This document shows positions 1-5,084 of a DNA stretch of 5,635 bases, one piece after another (position 1 is the stretch's first letter; every line of letters starts with the position of its first letter). Origin of the DNA: Candidatus Dormiibacterota bacterium (GTDB taxonomy: Bacteria; Chloroflexota; Dormibacteria; Aeolococcales; Aeolococcaceae); the NCBI GenBank assembly GCA_027451645.1, contig DAIDIX010000129.1:1-5635 (forward strand), in the 5' to 3' direction. A program made the position numbers and the translations under genes. Below the pieces are notes generated by a model. It had not been told where the DNA came from, ran no database searches, and worked only from the letters and a program-made list of their open reading frames with translations.

Positions 1-509
1 GTATTCCCCACGCTCCTCCGGAAGAGGGTGTCTCCAGTGAATGCCCATCCATTCCACTCGTACGTGACAGATCCAGGTGTATGCCCTGGAGTTGGAAGAA
101 CAGTGAACGACCCGCCACTCCACTCGAGCGAGCTTCGTGCAGCAAGATCCTCTGTTGCCTCATACGATGCAGCAGGATTCCAGGGAAATCCCCGTGCACT
201 CCAGTCAATGTCGAGGAGTGGAAGGTCTCCCGAGTGGTAGGCAATGCGTGGATCATGTGCCTGCCGAAGCTGCGGAATGCCAAAGCAGTGGTCTGGATGG
301 GCATGTGTGAGGGCGACCAGTTCCGTACGGCAGTGCATGTCCTGAAGCCACGCGAGAACTGCATCTGTCTGGAAGCCCGGATCGATGACACAGGCAGACT
401 CCCCGCCTTTCGCTGCAAGGAGATAGCAGTTCTCATCTGCAATCGTGTCATGGAAGCAGTAGAGGTTGAGTGTCCCGTATGTTGCGATTTCGGAAGTGTC
501 CCCACTCAT
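1..509 (-). CDS. Metallo-beta-lactamase-fold hydrolase, glyoxalase II-like (partial, C-terminus beyond window)
   Basis: The 169 codons visible encode the N-terminal part of an MBL-fold metal hydrolase. What is seen: an NCYLL strand motif (residues 27-31), VIDPG (41-45), the metal-binding signature THAHPDH with His69, His71, Asp73 and His74, then TPGHTPGS with His143, and FTGDTLF with the bridging Asp160. These residues are known ligands of a dinuclear metal site in the glyoxalase II / YcbL-type branch. The final His and C-terminal part lie beyond position 1. Just after GDTLF, many relatives read GRTD, whereas this protein reads G-N. No signal peptide is seen, so it is probably cytoplasmic. 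The ATG start overlaps the lon stop as ATGA, and an AGGGAG Shine-Dalgarno lies at 520-525 with 10 bases of spacing, so translation is probably coupled to lon. The substrate cannot be read from the sequence: hydroxyacylglutathione or other thioester hydrolysis is possible but unproven. Confidence 0.9.
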   Translation of the reverse strand, partial: MSGDTSEIATYGTLNLYCFHDTIADENCYLLAAKGGESACVIDPGFQTDAVLAWLQDMHCRTELVALTHAHPDHCFGIPQLRQAHDPRIAYHSGDLPLLDIDWSARGFPWNPAASYEATEDLAARSSLEWSGGSFTVLPTPGHTPGSVTYEWNGWAFTGDTLFRRSVGN

Positions 510-3031
510 GAGGTGATGGCTCCCTGGCTGACAGGAAGGGCAAAGCCCACTGTACGGTGCTGCTTTGGAAGGGAAGCTGGAAGGAGTGCATGGTCGAGCA
601 CTTCCGACACATGCCGCACAGGAATGATTGTCATTGGAGCAAGGAGCTCCTGGTCAATCTCTGCAAGATCCTGCATGTTCTTTTCCGGAAGGATGAATGT
701 CATGATGCCACTCCTTCTCGCAGCAAGGAGCTTGTCCTTGATGCCCCCAACAGGCAGTACCTGGCCCCGGAGAGTGACTTCCCCAGTCATTGCAAGGTCC
801 CGTCTGACTGGACGCTTTGATGCAGTGCTCATGAGTGCTACGACAATGGTCACGCCAGCTGACGGGCCATCCTTCGGAATGGCTGCCTGTGGCACATGCA
901 CATGGAATCCGACACCATCAAAGAATCCCTTCTCGACACCATACTCGTCTGCATGTGCCCGCACCCACGAGAGGGCAGTCCGTGCAGACTCCTCCATCAC
1001 TTCTCCGATCTGGCCCGTGAGGGTGAACCCCGCACTTCCCTGGATGGCAATGGACTCAACCGTCACAATGTCGCCACCAACTTCGCTCACGACAACTCCC
1101 GTGACTGTGCCAACCTCATCCTCATCACGTGCTTCGCCGAAGAAGTACCGCTTCGGTCCAAGGAAGTCCTCAAGAAGTGCAGCAGTAACGGTGATGCGCT
1201 TCCTGCCTGTTGTCTCGAGGAGTTTGGGGACCTTCCGTGCAATTGCTGCAAGGGAGCGGTCAAGCTGGCGGACACCAGCCTCATGAGTGTATGAGTGGAT
1301 CACTTCCCCGATGACATCATCGGGAATGCGGAGTTCTCCTGGAGAAAGGGCATGTTCACGGAGCTGGCGTGGAAGGAGATGCTGTGTAGCAATGGCACGC
1401 TTCTCCTCCTCGGTATACCCGCTGATCCTGATGATCTCCATCCTGTCACGGAGAGCAGGCATGATGGTCTCCATCATGTTCGCTGTCGTGATGAAGAGGA
1501 CATCGGAGAGGTCATAGGGGATTTCGAGGTAGTGATCCCGGAACTCGAAGTTCTGCTCAGGATCGAGGACTTCGAGCAGTGCTGCTGAGGGATCTCCACG
1601 GAAATCGGCGCCAATCTTGTCGATCTCGTCGAGCATGATGACGGGATTTGTCGTTCCAGCCTGTCGCATGGACTGGAGGATTCTCCCAGGAAGTGCGCCT
1701 ATGTACGTTCTGCGGTGGCCACGGATCTCAGCCTCATCACGGACACCCCCAAGGGAGAGCCTGATGAATGGCCTGTCAAGTGCAGTGGCAATGCTCTTCC
1801 CGAGCGATGTCTTTCCAACGCCTGGAGGACCGACAAAACAGAGAATGGGAGTATGGAGCTTTCCTGATGCCCTGTTCTTCACCTTCCCGGACTCGCGCTC
1901 GAGTTCAAGCCGCTGGAGAATGCGCTGCCGTACTGCAAGCCACTCAAGGATGCGGTTCTTCACCTTCGTGAGTCCGTAGTGATCCCGGTCAAGCACTGCC
2001 TGTGCATCAGTGATGGCAACGGCCTTCTCGGGAGCGTGATCCCATGGAAGATCGAGAACCAGGTCAATCCACGACCGCACGATTCCCACTTCTGGCGACA
2101 TCGTGGGTATCTGCTCAAGCCGGTTGAGTTCCTTCAGCACACGGTGCCTGACCTCTTCCGGTAGGGGAAGACTGTCGATACGGCTCCGTGCATCCTCCTC
2201 CTCATCCTCACGGTCACCAGAGATCTCGTTGAGCTCCTTCCTCAGTGCCTGCAGCTGTTCACGGAGAATGTGCTCACGCTGCGTGTTGTTCATTGTGCGC
2301 TGGACATCCTCAGTGATCTTCGCCCGAAGCTTTGCCACCTCAAGAAGCCGTCCATAGATGGGAAGAAGTGTGGTGAGTCGCCGGGATGTCCTCGTCTCCT
2401 GGAGAAGGTCAATCTTCGCCTCCAGCGGGATTTCCGGTGCTGCGGCTGCATAGTCCGCAATTGCGGAGGGATCATCCTCCCTCGCAAGTGCGACTGCCAT
2501 GTCCGGAGTGACACCACCACCAGCAGCAACATACTCGCTGAACATCTGCTTGATGCTTCCTGCTGCAGCTTCTGCCTGGGTATCGGGAGCTGGCTCATCA
2601 GGAACGAGATCCGCAGTTGCGAACCATGCATCACCCTCGGCCCTGATGGAGCGGATGCGTACCCGCTGCTGTCCCTCGACAAGTGCCTGGGCTGCGCCTG
2701 CAGGAAGGCGCCTGAATGCACCGACTGCAGCAACAATTCCAACTGGATAGAGTGATTTCTTCGTGATCTCCTCACCCTCGGGACTGCGCTGGATGGCAAG
2801 AATCACCTGGCTCTGGTCAGAAACCGCAGTCTCGAGAGACCCCACAGACCTCGTCCGTGCTGCTGCAAGGGGAGCAATCTGCCGTGGGAAGACGACATTG
2901 TCCCGAAGGGGGATGAGGGGAAGGAGGAGACGGGTGTCCTCGAGCCAGGTGTCGAGATGGTCCTCCTCGGGCCTGTTCTTCCTGCGTCGAGATGCAGGAG
3001 TTTCACTGTTGGGTGTGGATGCTGTAGTCAT
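506..3031 (-). CDS. lon: ATP-dependent Lon protease, bacterial LonA type
   Basis: This is a complete 841-residue LonA, a cytoplasmic hexameric AAA+ serine protease that degrades misfolded and specific regulatory proteins. Domain order: a polar, charged N-terminal extension (1-35); the Lon substrate-binding domain starting at LLPLIPLRDNVVFP (36-49); a helical, probably coiled-coil linker (about 230-310); the AAA+ module with Walker A GPPGVGKT (401-408), Walker B IMLDEID (465-471), sensor-1 Asn518, likely arginine finger Arg530 and sensor-2 Arg588; and the protease domain with catalytic Ser724 in PKDGPSAG and Lys767 in GGIKDK. The 43-residue Ser-Lys spacing matches E. coli Ser679/Lys722. There is no transmembrane insertion, which excludes the archaeal LonB type. 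At 841 residues it is somewhat longer than the E. coli enzyme, through the N-terminal extension and a roughly 23-residue C-terminal tail. The start is firm: an in-frame TGA lies three codons upstream (3038-3040). The weak GAGG ribosome site has only 4 bases of spacing and falls inside an inverted repeat. Confidence 0.98.
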   Translation of the reverse strand: MTTASTPNSETPASRRRKNRPEEDHLDTWLEDTRLLLPLIPLRDNVVFPRQIAPLAAARTRSVGSLETAVSDQSQVILAIQRSPEGEEITKKSLYPVGIVAAVGAFRRLPAGAAQALVEGQQRVRIRSIRAEGDAWFATADLVPDEPAPDTQAEAAAGSIKQMFSEYVAAGGGVTPDMAVALAREDDPSAIADYAAAAPEIPLEAKIDLLQETRTSRRLTTLLPIYGRLLEVAKLRAKITEDVQRTMNNTQREHILREQLQALRKELNEISGDREDEEEDARSRIDSLPLPEEVRHRVLKELNRLEQIPTMSPEVGIVRSWIDLVLDLPWDHAPEKAVAITDAQAVLDRDHYGLTKVKNRILEWLAVRQRILQRLELERESGKVKNRASGKLHTPILCFVGPPGVGKTSLGKSIATALDRPFIRLSLGGVRDEAEIRGHRRTYIGALPGRILQSMRQAGTTNPVIMLDEIDKIGADFRGDPSAALLEVLDPEQNFEFRDHYLEIPYDLSDVLFITTANMMETIMPALRDRMEIIRISGYTEEEKRAIATQHLLPRQLREHALSPGELRIPDDVIGEVIHSYTHEAGVRQLDRSLAAIARKVPKLLETTGRKRITVTAALLEDFLGPKRYFFGEARDEDEVGTVTGVVVSEVGGDIVTVESIAIQGSAGFTLTGQIGEVMEESARTALSWVRAHADEYGVEKGFFDGVGFHVHVPQAAIPKDGPSAGVTIVVALMSTASKRPVRRDLAMTGEVTLRGQVLPVGGIKDKLLAARRSGIMTFILPEKNMQDLAEIDQELLAPMTIIPVRHVSEVLDHALLPASLPKQHRTVGFALPVSQGAITS

Positions 3032-3035
3032 GTTC

Positions 3036-3059
3036 CCTCAGGATACCGTGTTGCTGAGG
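3036..3059 (-). promoter_or_regulatory. Inverted repeat covering the lon ribosome-binding site
   Basis: A perfect 6-bp inverted repeat, CCTCAG (3054-3059, read on the minus strand) and CTGAGG (3036-3041), encloses 12 bases. A G-U pair (3060 with 3035) could extend the stem to seven pairs. The downstream arm contains the only Shine-Dalgarno-like sequence of lon (GAGG, 3036-3039), which ends four bases before the ATG. In the mRNA this would place the ribosome site inside a hairpin, so translation could depend on opening it, for example by heat, a protein or ribosomes arriving from pncA. It does not resemble the CIRCE or HAIR operators known for heat-shock genes. An alternative reading of the same bases is a -10 element, TATCCT (3040-3045), eight bases before the ATG, which would give a leaderless or nearly leaderless lon transcript. 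The repeat is seen; its function is inferred. Confidence 0.4.
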
Positions 3060-3066
3060 ATCGAAA

Positions 3067-3084
3067 CCTCCCTGATCGGAGAGG
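3067..3084 (-). other. Short hairpin just after the pncA stop codon
   Basis: Three bases after the pncA TAG, the minus strand reads CCTCTCC, five loop bases (GATCA), then GGGAGG. This can form a 6-bp GC-rich stem with one bulged T. Only a TTT follows, not a long T tract, so it is a poor intrinsic terminator. It could be a partial terminator, an mRNA stability element separating pncAB from lon, or chance. It sits directly before the second inverted repeat at the lon start, so the whole 56-base gap between pncA and lon may be structured in RNA. Confidence 0.3.
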
Positions 3085-3087
3085 ATG

Positions 3088-3666
3088 CTACAGCATCATT
3101 CCTGTAGGGATGCACTCACGGATGAACTGGGCAGAATGCATGATGCGTGCACCAGCCCTTCGCATCTCCTCGAGTGCTCTTCTCCCATCTCCTGGTGTGA
3201 CATTCACTGCACGGATTGCATCATCGAGCACAGTCACGGTGTAGCCAAGCCGGAGAGCATCCCGCACTGTTGCAAGGACGCAGTAGTCTGTTGCGAGTCC
3301 ACCGATGACAAGTTCCGTGATGCCCTGCTGCTGGAGGAGCTCATGGAGATGTGTTCCATCGAAGCCGGAGTATGCATCCGCACCTCTTGCAGTTCCCTTG
3401 TCCACCACGGATCCCGCGAGTGCTGCGATCGCGGGATGGAGTTCAGCTCCCCGTGTTCCTGCAACACAGTGCGGAGGCCAGGTTCCCCCGTACGGTGTGA
3501 AGCTCACATGGTCCTCAGGATGGTAGTCCCGTGTTGCCACGACACAATCACAGTGGGAGGCCACTGCCTGAAGCGGCGCGATGACATGGTCTCCATCCGG
3601 GACTGCAAGACTCCCGCCAGGAAGAAAATCATGCTCAACATCAACACAGATGAGTGCCCGCTTCAT
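3088..3666 (-). CDS. pncA: Nicotinamidase (PncA, isochorismatase-like fold)
   Basis: This 192-residue cytoplasmic enzyme hydrolyses nicotinamide to nicotinate and ammonia, the first step of deamidating NAD salvage. The cysteine-hydrolase triad is complete: Asp9 (in CVDVEHDF), Lys90 (in VVDKGT) and Cys129 (in GGLATDYCV). The metal-binding residues of nicotinamidases are also present: Asp47, His49 and His53 in TRDYHPEDH, and His66 in WPPHCVAGT. They correspond to Asp49, His51, His57 and His71 of the M. tuberculosis enzyme. Length is normal for the family. One oddity is Glu11-His12 where most relatives have Gln-Asn (DVQNDF). The ATG overlaps the pncB stop as ATGA and the upstream ribosome site is weak (GGTGG, four bases before the ATG), so translation is probably coupled to pncB, whose product uses nicotinate directly. 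The WPPHC motif and the pncB neighbour favour nicotinamidase over an isochorismatase or a pyrimidine-pathway amidohydrolase. Confidence 0.96.
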   Translation of the reverse strand: MKRALICVDVEHDFLPGGSLAVPDGDHVIAPLQAVASHCDCVVATRDYHPEDHVSFTPYGGTWPPHCVAGTRGAELHPAIAALAGSVVDKGTARGADAYSGFDGTHLHELLQQQGITELVIGGLATDYCVLATVRDALRLGYTVTVLDDAIRAVNVTPGDGRRALEEMRRAGARIMHSAQFIRECIPTGMML

Positions 3667-5021
3667 GATGCCACCACTGGTGTCCGGTGGAGACGAAGCT
3701 GAACATGTTCTGCCATGAGTTCCTCCTTGAGATCTGTCAGTGCTCCACTGAGCTGCACACCAAAGGTCCTCGTCGGATGGGGAAGGCGGAGCTCAGGAGG
3801 AAGCTCAGCCATCATCGCAGCACATCTGCTCCGGATAGCGGAAAGTGAGGGGGAAGGACTGCAGCATGTTCCATGCTCCACAACCCGCTCGAGCAGGGGT
3901 GTCCCGGGAATATTCTCCCCGACAAGACTGACAGTGTCATGCCAGGCATCCTGCCGGAAGATCGCATGCATGCCAGGATTTGTTGCCTTCTCCTGCGAGC
4001 ATTTCATGAGGGGCACCCACCTGCCATGCATCTCCTGTGCCACAAGCTTGTACACCCCACTGAGGTTCGGAGCATCAGCAGATGTTCCAAGCATGGTGCC
4101 AACACCGAATCCATCGATTGGGGCTCCCCTGTCAAGGATGTCTGCAATGCGGTACTCGTCGAGATCGCTTGATGCAATGATGCGTGCAGCCGTCATGCCT
4201 GCTGCATCGAGCATTCTCCTCGCGAGCATGGAATGCTCGACAAGATCCCCTGAGTCAATGCGGATGCCCTGGAGCGGAATGCCAGTCGACTGCGATGCAG
4301 CAATGGCATGCTCAATTCCAGTGCGCACATCATACGTGTCGACAAGGAGCACTCCACTCGTCGGAAACTCCCGGAGGAATGCAGCAAAGGCCTTCTCCTC
4401 GCCATCCATGCCGTATGACAGCACGAAGTGGTGGGCCATGGTGCCTGTTGTCGGAATCCCAAGCTCACGTCCTGCCTCCACTGTTGCAGTGCCTGCAGCT
4501 CCCCCTATCCAGGCTGCACGGGCAGTGGGGACACCAGCACCCACTCCATGAAGCCGTCGAAGGGAGAAGTCCCAGACATCCCGGCCCGAAGCTGCATCGA
4601 CAATCTTCCTGGTCTTCGAGGCAATCATCGTCTGGTGGGTCACGATGGCAACGAGTGCACTCTCGACAAGTGTTGCCTCAATGCGTGGAGCAATGATCCG
4701 CAGCAGCGGCTCCCCTGCTCCAAGCGGTGTACCCTCGGGAACAGCATCGACACTACCGGTGAAGCGGAGATTCCGAAGATATGCGAGGAATGCGGGATCA
4801 TACCTGCCCCCTGCTGCAAGGTAGGAGAGGTCATCCTCACTGAAGGAGAACGATCCAAGAAATGTCAGCACATCATGCAGGCCACACGCGACAAGATATC
4901 CCCGCTCCCTCGGCAGCGAGCGGACAAAAAGCTCGAAGGCAACTGGCCCCGTATCTCCCTGTCTCCAGAAGGACTGGGACATGGTGAGTTCGTATTCGTC
5001 ACAGAGCAGGGCTCCCGCCAT
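3663..5021 (-). CDS. pncB: Nicotinate phosphoribosyltransferase (NAPRTase)
   Basis: This 452-residue cytoplasmic enzyme makes nicotinate mononucleotide from nicotinate and PRPP, coupled to ATP hydrolysis. It is the committing step of Preiss-Handler NAD salvage. Seen in order: DEYELTM (8-14) and FELFVRSLP (29-37) at the N-terminus; DFSLRRLHG (151-159), the substrate-binding arginine motif; GTMAHHF (193-199), where His197 matches the family's phosphorylated catalytic His; IRIDSGDL (253-260) and SSDLDEY (284-290), which bind the phosphoribosyl and phosphate groups; FGVGTMLGTSADAP (305-318); and NPGMHAIFR (348-356). Length is within the family range. The first ATG is chosen because a strong AAAGGAG sits seven bases upstream and because starting at Met14 would remove the conserved YELTM segment. 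It lies 63 bases after the regulator gene and overlaps pncA by four bases. A palindrome ending beside its ribosome site is the likely point of control. The GTMAH and DSGDL motifs favour NAPRTase over quinolinate phosphoribosyltransferase (NadC). Confidence 0.96.
   Translation of the reverse strand: MAGALLCDEYELTMSQSFWRQGDTGPVAFELFVRSLPRERGYLVACGLHDVLTFLGSFSFSEDDLSYLAAGGRYDPAFLAYLRNLRFTGSVDAVPEGTPLGAGEPLLRIIAPRIEATLVESALVAIVTHQTMIASKTRKIVDAASGRDVWDFSLRRLHGVGAGVPTARAAWIGGAAGTATVEAGRELGIPTTGTMAHHFVLSYGMDGEEKAFAAFLREFPTSGVLLVDTYDVRTGIEHAIAASQSTGIPLQGIRIDSGDLVEHSMLARRMLDAAGMTAARIIASSDLDEYRIADILDRGAPIDGFGVGTMLGTSADAPNLSGVYKLVAQEMHGRWVPLMKCSQEKATNPGMHAIFRQDAWHDTVSLVGENIPGTPLLERVVEHGTCCSPSPSLSAIRSRCAAMMAELPPELRLPHPTRTFGVQLSGALTDLKEELMAEHVQLRLHRTPVVAS
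4207..4240. repeat. Perfect 10-bp inverted repeat inside pncB
   Basis: TCGAGCATTC (4207-4216) and GAATGCTCGA (4231-4240) are exact reverse complements separated by 14 bases. The spacer contains a further 8-bp palindrome, CTCGCGAG (4219-4226). In the pncB mRNA this could form a strong stem-loop within codons for VEHSMLARRMLD. It may be a by-product of the repeated Met-Leu codons and the local codon bias. No function is assigned. Confidence 0.45.
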
Positions 5022-5028
5022 GGCAGGT

Positions 5029-5035
5029 CTCCTTT
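5029..5035 (-). promoter_or_regulatory. Strong ribosome-binding site of pncB
   Basis: AAAGGAG on the minus strand, seven bases before the pncB ATG, is the best Shine-Dalgarno in the window and fixes the start at 5021. It overlaps the edge of the upstream palindrome by three bases, so a protein bound there would sit right at the translation start region. Confidence 0.75.
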
Positions 5036-5053
5036 AGGTCAATTTTACCCAAA
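5033..5053. promoter_or_regulatory. Candidate NrtR operator: 21-bp palindrome before pncB
   Basis: The minus strand reads TTTGGGTAAA, a central A, then ATTGACCTAAA minus its first base, giving a 21-bp imperfect palindrome centred on 5043. Eight of the ten base pairs between the half-sites match (pattern TTT-GGT-AA on each side). It is AT-rich within a GC-rich background and lies between the regulator gene and pncB, directly before the pncB ribosome site. NrtR repressors are known to bind palindromes of about this size upstream of NAD-salvage genes. That this one is bound by the adjacent regulator is inference. Confidence 0.6.
5042..5047 (-). promoter_or_regulatory. Possible -10 element for a pncB promoter
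   Basis: TAAAAT on the minus strand matches five of six bases of the sigma-70-type consensus TATAAT and lies in the centre of the 21-bp palindrome. It would give a very short leader before AAAGGAG, and a bound repressor would block it. No good -35 hexamer is seen 16-18 bases upstream. The nearest is CAGTAT, which is poor and is part of a CAGTAT direct repeat (5053-5058 and 5065-5070). The call is therefore weak. The alternative is that pncB is read through from the regulator gene only. Confidence 0.3.
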
Positions 5054-5084
5054 TACTGTACCACATACTGCGCACGGGAAACCG

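Noticed and set aside
81..1286. A 401-codon open frame on the plus strand opposite the MBL gene and the end of lon
   Set aside because: It lies antisense to two genes with clear catalytic motifs, has no recognisable domain, and its Ser/Arg/Pro-rich composition is typical of an antisense shadow in GC-rich coding DNA.
2454..2467. Perfect 14-bp palindrome TCCGCAATTGCGGA inside lon, followed by a GGAGG / CCTCC inverted repeat
   Set aside because: A 14-bp palindrome is roughly expected by chance at this window size. It lies within the coding sequence of the Lon N-terminal region, with no promoter or gene boundary nearby.
3031..3090. CIRCE or HspR (HAIR) heat-shock operator upstream of lon
   Set aside because: The inverted repeat found there (CCTCAG, 12 bases, CTGAGG) does not match the CIRCE half-site or the HAIR half-sites in sequence or spacing.
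3715..4551. A 278-codon open frame on the plus strand inside pncB
   Set aside because: It is antisense to well-conserved NAPRTase motifs, has no family resemblance, and has low-complexity Ser/Ala/Pro composition.
5075..5084. CGG-GAAA-CCG mini-hairpin just after the regulator's stop codon, as a possible terminator
   Set aside because: The stem is only three pairs, the GAAA loop forms on the plus strand rather than in the transcript, and no T tract follows.
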